The notes under the pieces are model-generated. The model was not told the origin of the DNA and searched no databases. It was given only the letters and a program-made list of their open reading frames with translations. Below, piece by piece: positions 43,153 through 55,610 of a stretch of 64,000 nucleotides of DNA; the stretch's first letter is position 1, and each line of letters opens with the position of its first letter. The position numbers and the translations under genes were made by a program. This DNA is from Humulus lupulus (taxonomy: Eukaryota > Streptophyta > Magnoliopsida > Rosales > Cannabaceae): positions 201,557,481 to 201,621,480 of the forward strand of contig NC_084798.1 of assembly GCF_963169125.1 (NCBI RefSeq). The letters run 5' to 3'.

Positions 43153-44098
43153 AAAAGCTATTCCAAGAGGTACATTTTCATACTCAAAAAAGAACCAATG
43201 TCTTATAATTTAGTGTTTGGTTTCTTTGTTTGCTTTGGTATAGTTGTGAATTCATTATTTGGTATGTGGTGTCCTCTCTTGGACATAATTTCCATAGCAT
43301 TTTTCTTGAAGTAATTTTTGATGCTAGATAATAACAATAAAATATTTCTTTGTTTATTTTGCGGATGTGACCAGCGAAATAGAAAATGATACTTAATTTT
43401 GAACGCTTTGTGTTGGGCAGCTGTAGAATATTTTGTGTTGAAAGTAGTAACTTTTCAATATGTTGAATATTTAAGACTACTTGAATACTTAAAGAACATT
43501 TTGTTGTTGATGACAGTGTTGAATGTTTTAAACTAATTTGTGGATTGTTAATACAATGTTGAATGTTTTTACTTTTTGTTATTTGAAAATCAAGTTCATT
43601 TGATGATGCTAGTATATATTAGAAAGTTAATTTTAATTATATAAACAAATTAAAATATAATAGAATAAATTAGTGTTATATAAATGAATATATAATGAGA
43701 ATTTAAACTTATCTAAATATTAAAATAATACGAAAATTGTGTTATAATATCTATTACAATAACACTTTTTATGCAAAGAATTTTGCTATGCAAACTTCAT
43801 TATATAATACAAAAAATGTGTTATACAAAAGTGTAGTATAACACAAATTTATAAGTATTGAAATGTGTTATATAATCGACTATAAATAATATAATTAAAC
43901 ACTTATCTATTTATTAAAATAACACAGAAAGTGTGTTATCGTTGACAGTATAATAACACATCTGTATAACAATGATAAAGTGTTATGTAAAGTACCCTGA
44001 CCTACGATAACATAGTCGGTCTTAACACATCAAAAAGTGTTATGGTATGTTTTGATAACACATTTTTGGTGTTATTAAAAGCATTTTTTCTTGTAGTG
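43153..44098 (+). mobile_element. CACTA right end with subterminal repeats
   Basis: Ends TTTTTTCTTGTAGTG at 44098, a standard CACTA terminus. About 43735-44090 is full of AACAC / GTGTTAT motifs in both orientations (for example ATAACACATTTTTGGTG and AAAGTGTTATGT), the usual subterminal pattern. The left partner may be the fragment at 23957, which carries similar AACAC motifs. Confidence 0.7.
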
Positions 44099-44340
44099 AA
44101 TATATTACAATAATAATTATTTAAAAAATACTAAAATCATATATTTTATAGCTTAAATAAAATTTAATTAAACTTGAATTTAATATATAATCTTTTGTTG
44201 TTACTGCCAAATTCAAAAACTAGAACAAACATAAACTTAAACAAAAATTAATTAATTAATTAAAATTGAATATTTTTAAGATATCTTATGATATTTTAAA
44301 TAATTAAATCATATTTATTTAAAAATAATAAAGGCATATA
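44099..44340. repeat. AT-rich dispersed repeat, inverted relative to 23090-23420
   Basis: The reverse complement matches 23090-23420 over several blocks (see 23011-23384). It begins exactly at the CACTA right end. Confidence 0.5.
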
Positions 44341-44888
44341 TATAATTTTTTTTATCTTATAAATTTGTGTGATATAGTTTGTATTTTATCAAGTGATTGG
44401 AGCTATTTATCTTCATCAAATTCACCAAAGGACATTGTAAAAAACATTAGAAACTAAAAATAGTTGATGCATGTATACTACTATCTACACTATGTCATGT
44501 AGTCATATAAATATATATATATATATCAACGTTGTGTTTAGATGGCCTACATGTAGATTATTGATATAAATATTAATATATACTATAGAACTATAATTTA
44601 TTCTATTATATATATTTAAAAAAAATAGTGAACCAATTTTTATTAAAATTATAGACAATATTTATAACTTTAAAACTAAGCAAATGTACATTACACGTTA
44701 CTAATTGGCAATGAAAGACGGAGGGTTCTTCTTTGGAGTAGAACTGTGGCATTGAAAAACTTTTTTTAAGAAAATAAAAAGTATTAAGTATAATGAAATT
44801 ACTATTAAATGTGGTGATATGAATATTGTTGTCTTGGTTTTCACCATACGTGGCAATTAGGAGTAATTAATGACAAGACAAGGTATAA
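44341..44888. other. AT-rich intergenic DNA
   Basis: Nothing coding. A TA run lies at 44511-44525. Confidence 0.4.
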
Positions 44889-45647
44889 TGTTCTCAGAGT
44901 GTGAACTCCTCCAGTACCCCGAGCTGGCTAGACGCTGATGTCTCCAAGGGAGGCCATCCCCCGAGGTTCGTCCTCAAGGAGTGGATGTCTCCAAGTGAGA
45001 GCACGCCCCGAGGAACATTTTGGAGGTCCTTGCGCCCTCTTTAGTCAGCCATCCACCACATCTAGGATTTTGTCCTCGGGACCAAGAAGGACTGCCAGGT
45101 ATTAATCACTGTGAGTGTGAGCCACCATAAGATTGTCTGAAAACCTTTTGGAGAGCCTCGAGTAGTGGTGACGAGTCATACACTCGACAATCGGCATTTC
45201 CCATTATGCCACCTGACATGGAGAAAACAAGTAGCTGCACCCTAACACTATCAAGGGCATATTCCCCATAAAGTTGGTAAACAACTTTCTGCAATGGGCC
45301 CCGTGCAATCCACCTGGGTCGTAGTCTCCATTTAGTGTAGCCTTTTTTGTATTAATTCAGCATTAATATCACATTAATGTGGGAATTTGTATTAATGATA
45401 AATGATTAACACTAATGACCTTATACAAAGTTCGACTTTTAGAGAGAGAAACTTTGTAACTCAGTGCAATATATACGATGAATGAGAACATCCATTGAAT
45501 CTTGCTTAAACAAGCTTCAAGCTCACTAAATACCAGAGACTCGTGGACTAGGGCTCTTTTATAGCCTAAACCATGTAAAACTCTTGTGTTCTCCATTATT
45601 TTCTTTAAACTCTTGGATTAGGTTGATAGTGAAAAAGGCAGTCAACA
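44889..45647 (+). repeat. Tat-type 5' LTR (plus strand)
   Basis: The right end, GGCAGTCAACA, is followed at once by the same primer site as in the Tat element at 24226-36670. The segment GACTCGTGGACTAGGGCTC with AAACCATGTAAAA (45537-45580) is the counterpart of the conserved block in the other Tat LTRs. The left edge at TGTTCTCAG is an estimate. Confidence 0.6.
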
Positions 45648-45895
45648 TTTTGGTGCTTTCATTGAGAGCTTGAAGAAAGCTTGAAAAACATAGTCATGGT
45701 GACCACTCGAAGAAACACACTAGATGATGCAGCTCCTTGAGTCAGAGTTGAGGGAGGAGAAACCATCCGTCCACCACCGCAGAACCTCCCTGAGATGATG
45801 GAGGACTATGACGAAAATGTTGAATACGATAGCATAGACAGTGAGTATTATGATGAGGAATATCCTCAACTCATGGGCGCGGAGGAGATGCTAGA
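45648..45895 (+). pseudogene. Tat primer site and truncated gag start
   Basis: TTTTGGTGCTTTCATTGAGAG (45648 on) is the primer site. An ATG at 45696 opens a frame starting MVTTRRNTLDD with an early TGA (45738), then an acidic stretch (MMEDYDENVEYDS, SEYYDEEYP). At 45896 it is cut by the next LTR. The similarity to the other Tat gag N-termini is weak, so this may be a different subfamily. Confidence 0.5.
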
Positions 45896-48800
45896 TGTAA
45901 CGCTCTAGATAACCAAGACCATTACACTATGTGTTTAAAATAGTGCTTAACTTGCTAAGCAAGTCATTTAAACTTAAATGTGTAATTAAAGACTAAGTCA
46001 TGGTCAAGTATTAAAAGATTTAGTCAACACAATGGTTATTTTTCATTAAAATATGATGTTTGTACACGAGATCCCAAAATCAGTTTACAGACTTGTAAAA
46101 GACAAATAAAATACAATTTAGCCGTCCTAAGCGGCAAAACAGGGTCTAACCCTAGTTCTTCCCAAGTTATCACGACCGTGGCGATCGAGCAGGTTGCATA
46201 TGTACACACCGTCCATGAAGCTCTCAAACTCATGGTTGGTTCCGCTATCCCTTCCCCTTACCTGTACCACGTAGCACCCATGAGCCAAGGCTCAACAAGA
46301 AAACTTAAACCAACATGCACAATTAGGCAACAATATAAAAGGAGTAAATATAAATCATCAGATTCAATTAACAACAAGATATAACTAACCAACAAGCAGT
46401 ATTGATCAACTTAGTCAAATATGTAATCCAAACTCATCAAATAATCACAATGATTAAGTGTGAACCATACTTCTGTTAATGGTATAATATCCAGGCTCGC
46501 GCGCCCTTAGGGCGAGTCCTATGGTCTCTTAGCCGACTATTGAGTCTAGTTTTTGTCATGTTTAGGTGATATTTTAAGTAGCCTTTTATCTCTTTTTTCT
46601 TTCATTTAGTGCAGGTTTATGCTTTGTTTGTTTTTCTTTGTGAATATCAGGAAGAATTGAGTACTTGGAGGAAAATGTCAAAGAAAGGGAAGAAATAACC
46701 AAGTTTTTCAACATATTTCGAGAAAGGATGAATCTCAACATGATTTGGAAATGTTGGTGAATTTTTGGGATGAAATCCTGAAAATTTGAGAAATCCCTTA
46801 AGAGCCACGGCATGAGCAAAGTAGAGCCGCGGCTAGCTGGTGAAACAGAACCACTGTTTTGAAGGAGAACCACGAGCCGCTGCATGGCTAAAGAGAGTCG
46901 CGGCATAGATGGGCATCAACCCAGAAATCTTAGACACGGGCTGCGGCATGGCTGACTAGGGCCGCAGCATGGAGAGAACAATTCGCCCAGGAATTTAGAC
47001 ACGGGCCGCGGCATGGTGCATGTAGAGTCGCGGCCCGCCTCTTTTAAAAACTGAACCTTAGGTTTTTTATAAAGGGGAAAAAAAAGAGAAGAAGGGGATG
47101 TACGGATCTGGGAGTGGTTTTTGCTTGAAGGCTGAAGGCTTGGAGTATTCAATTTTCATGTTTTTTTTTCTTCTGCTTTCTGATGTTATCTTTAATTATC
47201 TTTGTGATTAGTATTATGATTATGAACTAATTTTCTGTTTAGGATTTTTAATTGAATCACTTGAATCCCTATTATGAACTAATGCAGTTTCAATTTTCTT
47301 CTTCTTCAATTCCATATAACCTGTTCTTATTGATTGATTATCGATTGGCCATCTATAGTCATTATATATATGTTTTTAAATCAAAATCTGAGAAGTGAGA
47401 TTTGAATCTGTTGTGGTTATATTGGACATAATTTTAATCTGGAACGAAAGTATCCATATTAATTGTGTAACTGTTTATTAAGTTGTCGAGATTAATGCTA
47501 CCTTTGTGGTTCAATTTACCATAGAAATATAGGAAATTGTCACCTAAGTTGAGTTTATAATTCATAGTATGATTATAGGCTGCTGTATCAACTTGTTAAT
47601 TGAATTAAACAGAAAGAAGAAGAACTCAGTACTTTGCATTAGGGGAATGATACAGAGGATAGTTGATGAGATTAAACATCCTAATTATTTCTTCAGTATT
47701 TAAATCAAAGGTTTACTATTAGTTGTTATTCTATTTAATTTTCAATTATTGTTTCTGAATATTATAGTTTCTTGTGTTGTGTCTATAAAAATCAAGAATT
47801 TTAATTGATTAAATAGAAAGAGAAATTAATTGACTGGTAATTGAGAATTCAGTCCTTGAGGACGATACTTGGTTTCTTACCATATTATTACAAATTGCGA
47901 CTGTGTGCACTTGCATAGCAAATAAAATTCGCAACACCGACCCCAGCACCCTTAGGCCAGGCTGCGTTCCGCACGCTTGCTATCGGCCCTCGGTACCCTT
48001 AGGCCTGCTTGTAAACATATATAATCACAAGTACACATTGCATAGCACATAGTCAATGGCAGCCTATACAAGCATGCCCATCCAGATATTCTCAGTTGCA
48101 GATATGTTCATATTCATAATATATTCATATAAGGGGTTTAAGCCCCAATCACAACTCAGGTGCAGTTTTCTTACCTCAAATTCTGAGAAACTAGCGTATG
48201 GCAGCCCCGAGCATGATCCATAATCCTTGAGCCCTTGCGGTATAACCTAGTCACAAAGCAATAGTGGATAACCATTAAGATCCTAAACCATTAAAAACCT
48301 TTGGAATCAAATATTAGCCTCCAGGACCTCGAATCCTACTAAACTGGGTAGTAGATTTCGTCATGCGCTTAAGTTTAAGTTTGCACCTTAACCTCCCCTA
48401 TTTTACCATTTAGGGTCGTGACCCAATACTTGGTCAGAGGGCAAGGCCCTCCCTGCTAAAGGACATGGGTCGTGACCTGCACCCACAGGGTCACGGTGCG
48501 CCTAGGCAAAACAGAGGCCTTCCAGCCTCTCCGAACACACGGGCTGCGACACCTGAAGAACAGGGTCGCGGCCCGAGCCCCCAAACCCAGAAAATCACAT
48601 TTTTTCTTGCGTGTTTCCTGAAGCCTAAACCCCAACCATCATCCAAACTCAAAATTAATTCCAGAATCCTTATCACTTCCCAACCATCATAACCACTTAA
48701 GAACAACTCCCTAATCCTTCCCAACACTCAAAATCAAACTTAGAGTTCAACTCTCATAAAACCTTCATTTCACAACAGAATTCAATAGTAAGTTTAAGTT

Positions 48801-49051
48801 TTGGAGCTTACCTCTATACTTAATTTGACCCTGAACCACTATCCCAGCACAACAAGCTTCCAATTCCTCAGCTTTACTTCCCAAGATTTCACTTCATGAA
48901 CTCATGAAAATCCAAACCACCTAAGGGAGAAGAGGGAACCGAGTGAGAGAAACACAGGCTTAAATTGAGTAAGTCGAGGGAATGATCTCAGTGGTTCATA
49001 GTAGTTTCTCTATTAGCTAAGTCTAACAAAAGCCTAGAGATTGACCAAAAA
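45896..49051 (-). repeat. Long LTR (minus), split by a solo LTR and truncated
   Basis: Starts TGTAACGCTCTAGATAACCA, the reverse complement of the end of the 49052-51522 LTR. Several inner blocks also match in reverse, such as GTAGCACCCATGAG (46270-46283) and TGCAGTTTTCTTACCT (48162-48177). It is interrupted by 46538-47936. The far end lacks the terminal GTTACA, so it is broken at or before 49051. Confidence 0.65.
46538..47936 (+). mobile_element. Solo LTR, 1.4 kb, with CCGAC target duplication
   Basis: CCGAC stands on both sides (46533-46537 and 47937-47941). The insert ends GCAACA and starts TATTGAG, which would be a matching TGTTG..CAACA pair with one change. The end region (GAGGACGATACTTGG, TGTGCACTTGCATAG) is typical of plant gypsy LTRs. 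It contains about six GCCGCGGCATGG-type boxes at 46806-47036. It interrupts the LTR of 45896-49051. The small minus-strand frames inside are not taken as genes. Confidence 0.7.
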
Positions 49052-51522
49052 TGTAACGACCCAAAATTACCAATAAGGGTTAAGGGCCTTGATTAGTGTG
49101 CCGGGAGGGCATAAATGGTATTCATGTGAATAAATGATTAAATGCATGATTATGTGATATGCATGATCCTATGAATATATGGATATGTGAGATGCATGTT
49201 TATGAGAATTAATATGCATGTGGGCATGTTTAGTTTATAAGGGCATATTTGTAATTTTGGCCTGTTGAGGGCATAAATGTAATTATGTGCAATAAATTCT
49301 TGAGACCACATTATTATGTGGATGTATTTGTAGCATATGGCTTGAGACGGTCCAAGTGAGCGGATTGGTGAAATAGTCACGGCGGAGATTTATACCCGGC
49401 TCAGGGGAGCCTGGAGGTATTCTTTGGAATTTAGAGAACATGTTGAGAATTATTAGATATTTGGGTAAATAATTGGTGATTAATTGGATGATGGGATTAA
49501 GTGATAAATATTAGGAACACTCGAGGAATTAGCGGGAATTGGGAGAAATGACCTTTATGCCCCTAGATTGAGTAAAGGATTAGTTTTACTTGGGATGGAG
49601 GGTAAAATGGTATTTTCTTAAAATCTAAAGGATATACTCAGAATTTAGGCTGGAGGAAACTAGAAGCAGAAAAGATATCAAGTGGAAGGCTCCCTCATCC
49701 CTCTCACGTTCCCCTTCTCCCTCACTTCCTATGTTGAACATTGAGGCTAAGGTGATCAAAGGGGCATTAACGTAGGCTTTGCCTGGAGTTCTTTGAAGGA
49801 AAGCTAAGGGGTTTCTAGATGGGAGTTGGAGTTGGTAAACGGGGTAGAACTCAGTTACAATTAAGGTAAATTCTGAACTTTCATCTTTGATTTTTCTTAT
49901 TAGGCTTATGCTAGAAATTCTGGTTGGCTTGAGTATGAATTTAGTAGTTAGCTTTAGTGAATTAAACAGTTGGTTTGGGTTCTTTGATGATGATTTCTGC
50001 TTGATAAATTGGGATGGTGACCTTGGTGAAATTTCTATGGTTTTGGTGATTAAATATTGTAATTTACTCTAAAATTCGTAGTTGACTTGGGGTTCAATTA
50101 AGAGGATAAATTGGGAAAAATTCTGGGTTGATTGGTTGGTGTTCTTGGCTGGCAAGAAGAAGAGAAACCCAAGTTTTCTCTGGGATGAAGAGGCGCATCG
50201 CGACCTGGCCAGGGGGCAACCCGAGGCGTGTGGCCTTCTGGCCTGGGATGCTCTATGACTTGGGGGCACGCTACGACTTGCTTGGCCAAGTCGCGACCCG
50301 CCTCCCCTTTGGCATGGGAGCTTTCTCTCTGACTTGGGGCAAGTCGTGACTTCCTTAGCCAAGTGGCGAATTGCCTGGGAAGTTTAGTCATGGAAATATT
50401 TTAAGAATTGTTAGGGCTTGGGGATTCGAATCTAGATGCTTGGGACAATTTCTACTACCTGGTTTAGTATAAATTGAGGTCCCAGAGGCTAATTTATGTT
50501 CCCTAGGTATTTTGTTTCTGATTGGAAGTTAATGTATACCAATGGCCCTTGTGACTAGGATTATCGTCGAGGCTTGAGGCTGAGGACCGTGCTCGGAACC
50601 AATTCACCTTCCCCGCTCGGAATCAAAGGTAAGAAAACTGCACCATTTTATGTGGATAAGTTGGGACTAAGAGTTCCCTATACTTGTATGCAATGTTGTA
50701 TGATGGTATTATGTCATGTGAGTATGAAATAAATGTCCTAAGTGTGCCGAAATCAATATTAGTGCACAAGGACGTGGCTCAGCCACTGGCAGCTGAGGTT
50801 AATTAAATAATCAATGAGCTTGGCCTAAGCAAGCTAGAGTCAGTGGGTTGAACACTGGGCTCGGCCTAAGTGAGCCGAAGATAGTTGATTAAACAGAAGG
50901 TGCGGCCTAAGGGCGCTGACCCTAATTTTTGTATGATATGTTTACTATTGTTAATTTGATGATTATGGCATGTTAAATACTTGGTTAAAAGACTATAGAT
51001 TTGTCAATTACTATCGCTGATTATGTGAATGCTATGGACTGCAGAATATCTGGTTATGCTTTGTGAATTATTTGGTTATCGATATTGATTGTGCTATGAT
51101 GTCATAGTTTTCTGGCTGGGCCTCGACTCACGGGTGCTACGTGGTGCATGTAAAGGCAAGGGTAAGATGAATCGACCATGGGTTGGAGAGCTCTAGGGAC
51201 GAGGTGTACATAGTCAGCTGCTCGACCGCCACGGTCGAGGGATTGTGCAAGGACAGAAACCTAAAATGTTTATTTTTCCATTAGAGTGGCTTGGTTTATT
51301 TATAATACTTGGAAATTTTGTAAATACATTTCTAAACCATGTTTTGGGATCCTATGTACTAAACATTTATTTTAATGAAAATTATCTGTTTATGACCACA
51401 ATATTTTAAACCGAACATGTTTATGACTTTAGGTTCACATTTATATTTACATGACTTGGTTAGCAAGTCTTGCCCTATTTTAAACACACAGTGTAACGGT
51501 CTTGGTTATCCAGGGTGTTACA
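49052..51522 (+). repeat. 2.47-kb LTR (plus), 5' LTR of a broken gypsy element
   Basis: Begins TGTAACGACCC and ends GGGTGTTACA, directly followed by a tRNA-Met primer site. It belongs to the same family as the minus copy at 45896-49051. It has GC-rich boxes with GCGACCTGG / TCGCGACCCG at 50178-50360. Short frames (for example 49887-50072) lack known motifs. Confidence 0.75.
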
Positions 51523-51525
51523 ACT

Positions 51526-51537
51526 TGGTATCAGAGC
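51526..51537 (+). other. Primer binding site, tRNA-Met type
   Basis: TGGTATCAGAGC three bases after the LTR, complementary to the 3' end of plant methionine tRNA. Confidence 0.85.
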
Positions 51538-51932
51538 GGTCTAGGTTTAAGGGTTCCTGAAGACTGGCTAGACATGTACACTCGCCGCTAAAGACAAGCT
51601 CGACTCAGGTTTTTGTAATTGAATACCTGAGATTATATGCTTAAGTGCTTGAATGAAAATATGAATGTATTAAGTTGTCTGATTAATAGGGAGCATAAGA
51701 TACTAATAGGGCCTAGCCCCTGACTGCTGTGTGATGGTATTGAGGCGTGCTGATTAGCATTGCTATTGTATGTGGATGAATATTTGGATAATGGTTGGTA
51801 TATTGGTTGCATGTAGTGAATTGAACGTGTATATGCTTTATCTGCTTATTGGGTGATGGAAGCACGGTAAGTATGAATGTATCTGGTAGCAATGAAATTT
51901 GATAACTAAATGCATAGTGTTGTAGATTGGTG
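51538..51932 (+). other. Internal leader of the broken element
   Basis: Sequence after the primer site with no frame of note; it is interrupted at 51933 by a solo LTR and resumes at 53852. Confidence 0.5.
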
Positions 51933-53846
51933 TGTAATGACCCAACTACTCTAAACTCTTGGACCATTAACGAAACTATACATACTAATTCTTACTAAAA
52001 CTTACATTTGCGAAAATACCATAATTTTATTAAGTAACTTGTAAAAATAAGAGTTACTTACATAAATACCAAAAAGGATATGGAATCCCATTGTTTGAAA
52101 AACAAAACATAACATGATTTATAAAATAAAGGGATTACATAGTAAGTGCGGAAAATACATATAAAGACCATAAACAAATGACTACATCCTCGAAATCGAA
52201 CTCTCGACTCCTTGACTCCATTCATCATCGATACACAATCTCCAAGCATCCACGAACCTTACCGCCACTAATAGCTATTTTCCTGCACATTTAAACAAAA
52301 AGGAATGAGCCTAATGCTCAGCAAGGAAAAAAATCTAACACATACTTCACATAAATAAATTTCATAATAAACATAAAGACATATCATAACATTTATTACA
52401 TACATATACTATAATGGCCATTATTACTTGGGGTCCCATAGACTAAACAAGTCATATGCCCATGAGATTAGTGGGGTCCTACTAGCTAAGTAGGTCATAT
52501 GCCCATAATCTATTTGGGGTCTTGTTAGTCATATGGGTCATATGCCCAAGCCTACAAACATACATATCATAACACTTATCATAACATAAGATAACATATA
52601 GAACATATAACATATGCATTTCTATCCTATTTTCCTTACCAAAGTTACCGGGATATGTGGACAGCGTTGGGACTTTGGAACACTCCTAATAACCATTATG
52701 AAAAAGAGTGAGTCTAATGAAGAAAAAGAGATGAAAAGGAATGGGAAGACTAAACCATTGAGAAACATACTTACCGAAACTTATGTGCTCAAGAACTTAG
52801 ATTTCCTAACCAAAATAAGAATGACGTTAGATGACTGAGTAGAAGGCTATGAGAAAGAAAATAACATAAAACCAATGAACTAGAGTTTTGGGTTACCTTA
52901 AAGACTTGTAAGACCAATCTACACCACAAACTGAAATACTATAGAACCTTACTTCCCAAAGTGTTTGATAAGCTTATGAGGATCAAGCTTATGATTTCCC
53001 CAAACCAGGTGTTTACACTCTCATACTCACTTAACACTTGCAGCCTCTGAACTTAGAGCAAAAGATGAATAATGGCTGGGTACTAGGTCCTATTTATAGA
53101 GTTTAGGAATGAAAGGATCTTGATTTTACTTGAATAAAAATAATAGCTTTTTAGGTGAAAATAATTTGAATAATCGTTCAGCAGAGGCTGAAGACTCGTT
53201 CAAAAAGATGCTGGACTTATCAAGAGGTTGAATGGCTGAATGGAAAAGGAATTCAAAAACTTTTAAAACATACTCAAGGAGGCGATATATCGCCCCCTGT
53301 AGGCGATATATCGCCTGGGCCAGTATGCCCGAGGCAGTCGTGCATCGTCTCGTGTTTTCTGTATCTACGTGCTGCGATATATCGCCCCCTATAGCTGCGA
53401 TATATCGGCACACGCTGATTAATTAAACACGAAATTACACATTTTTAGCTAAGTTTGAATGGAGTAAACAGCCTTGACTAAGCCCTCAACGTATTCAAAG
53501 CTGCTGACTGACCTTATAGCATTCAAACTTTTACCCTTATTAAATTAAATCCTCAAAATACTTAATCCTTAATCACCCATTCATAACATGTGCTTAAAAT
53601 CATATTGGTCCTTATCTAAACCTTATAGTATAATAAATATTATCCTTAATATCAGTCATATAATGTAAACTTTAGGTTAACATTAATATTCTTAAACTAT
53701 AGGTTAAACTTAGAAAATCTATAAGTACTACTATGAGTGTTCAAATAATTCCTGGTCTGAACCAAAAATCCACAGTTACAAAGATAATACTATACATACT
53801 ATAATACTACTATCTAACTAGCTAAGTAAAGTTCTTGGACTCTACA
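51933..53846 (-). mobile_element. Solo LTR, 1.9 kb, with TGGTG target duplication
   Basis: TGGTG precedes (51928-51932) and follows (53847-53851) the insert. The ends are TGTAATGACCC and GACTCTACA, and read in reverse they give the TGTAGAGTCC start and GGGTCATTACA end of an LTR, so the orientation is minus. There is no internal region, so two LTRs have recombined. It contains four GCGATATATCGC-type palindromes at 53281-53409. Confidence 0.85.
53281..53409. repeat. GCGATATATCGC palindrome cluster
   Basis: GGCGATATATCGCC at 53282-53295 and again at 53302-53315, then GCGATATATCGCC at 53375-53387 and GCGATATATCGG at 53397-53408. These are strong hairpins in the transcribed part of the solo LTR. 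Confidence 0.8.
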
Positions 53847-53851
53847 TGGTG

Positions 53852-54839
53852 TTTATTATGTTTTATGTGTGCATGATTATTGTGGTTGTTTGGACCTGCC
53901 TGTGGGATGGTTATGGGTATGAACGTCAGGGTTGAGGGGTTTAGTCAGTAATGGCAGATGAATTCAGATTTTTTGTGCTCGGGATGGTTAAATGGACTTG
54001 GTATTGTTATAAGGAGGGATTGCAGATGATAGATGGGGTTGGAATTCTCCATCTGCCCCTGACGGTCGCAACAGATGTTCGCTGGTATGTGAGTAAAGCT
54101 GTGAGGTTGGATAGAAAGGATTAGATGGGTGAAATAGCGGGTTTTACTAGGAGAAAGTTGTGTTGTATATTTTGACAGTAAGAGTATTAGTTTTGGTTTG
54201 ACCTGAGGGTGGAAATAGATAAGAAATATTGTATGGAAGGCCCAAAAGGCAATATCCTTTAGTTTTGAGGAAGGTTTGGATTTGCCTGAGAATTGACCAG
54301 TGGATGGGCATGGTTAATCCCATCCTTAACTACACAAAGATGATAGGACGTGACAGAGTGGTTGCGCTAAGTAGTTGTGGCAGAAGGATGCCCGAAAATG
54401 GTACTCATACCCAAAATGTTGTCATAACGGGTTGAGAGGAATTCTGGCAGTGATTTAATAGAGAGGTTATGAAGACGCAATCTGAGCTGCGAAGACTAAT
54501 AAGTTTATGAATGTGGTTTAAAATGATAAGACAACAATATAATAAGTCAATAAGTTGGATGGTTGGTCAATCCGCTTTGGAAGTGGATATGAGCGGATGT
54601 AGCTGGAAATGATGACTCTTTTAAGGATTAAACTCTGGGATGGCCCAGAGCATCAAGGCCACTCCAGTGCATGAGATGTTTATATGTTCTTGGGAAGCAG
54701 GGAGTGCCATGTTATTTAAGATATAAGGAATGAGGTACAGAGCATGAATGTCGTAGGCAAGAAATGCAGATGATGTTATTCCCATTTGTGGGATTTAGTA
54801 AGGGCAGATGCTCGGTAATCGGAACAGAAGAACCCCTGA
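53852..54839 (+). other. Decayed internal region of the broken element
   Basis: G-rich plus-strand sequence continuing from 51932. Frames up to about 70 codons exist, but I cannot match them to gag or pol. Probably degraded beyond recognition. Confidence 0.4.
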
Positions 54840-55610
54840 CAGTTCTGTGACTCTTGGTCTTAGAGAATCATTACCTGAAGAACTCAAGAGCTTCCTAACA
54901 ATCTCCCAAGCAATTCCATAGCTTAAACTTCTCAAATCCTAGCTTTTTCCACCAAAGAAATTCAAAGAAAAGGGAGAGAAAGATGATCGAGTGATGGAGA
55001 AGAAAAGAGTCTCTATTTTCATCCTACTTTCTTATACATCCATCTAATTTAACATATATCCCTTGGTCAAAAGACCAAAATGCCCCCAAGCCTAATTTAT
55101 TTCGTTAACAGCCCCCAAGGATAAAATCGTCATTTCCCATCTATCCCGTTAATTATAATTAACGTCCTCCAATTCCCATTATTCCCAATATTCTCAAATA
55201 ATTATTAAATCATATCCAATTACCCTTTTATTCTCGGTAATGTACTAAGCATCAAATTATCCTGAGATTCACCCCAAGCCCGGTAAATAACCCCGTTATG
55301 ACTAAACCGCTAACTTGCATTCTAAGATCGTCTCATGTTGAATAGGCAGAACATACCCACATAATAATGTGGCCTCATCCATAATTCACCAACATGGATG
55401 GAAATATACAAATATGCCCCCCACGGGCCAAATTACCAAAATACCCTTAAAATGAAATGTGGACCCACATGCATGCATTTATCATCATAGAATAATATAT
55501 CTCACATAATCATGCATACAGTAATTAAATTGCATAATAAATCTATTATGGTCCTCCTGGCCCTCTAATCTAGGCTCTAAGCCACATTAGGGATTTTGGA
55601 ACATTAAAGA
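54840..55610 (-). repeat. LTR fragment (minus), same broad family as 49052-51522
   Basis: Read in reverse it carries blocks like those near the start of the 49052 LTR: ACATTATTATGTGGG (55355-55369), repeated CATGCATG / TATGATG runs and GGGCAT.TTTG. Both edges are unclear. Confidence 0.45.

Noticed and set aside
24030..44098. CACTACAAAAAATCTG at 24030 as left end of the CACTA that ends at 44098
   Set aside because: Only about eight terminal bases agree, subterminal motifs differ (CTACCAATA versus AACAC) and flanking triplets do not match.
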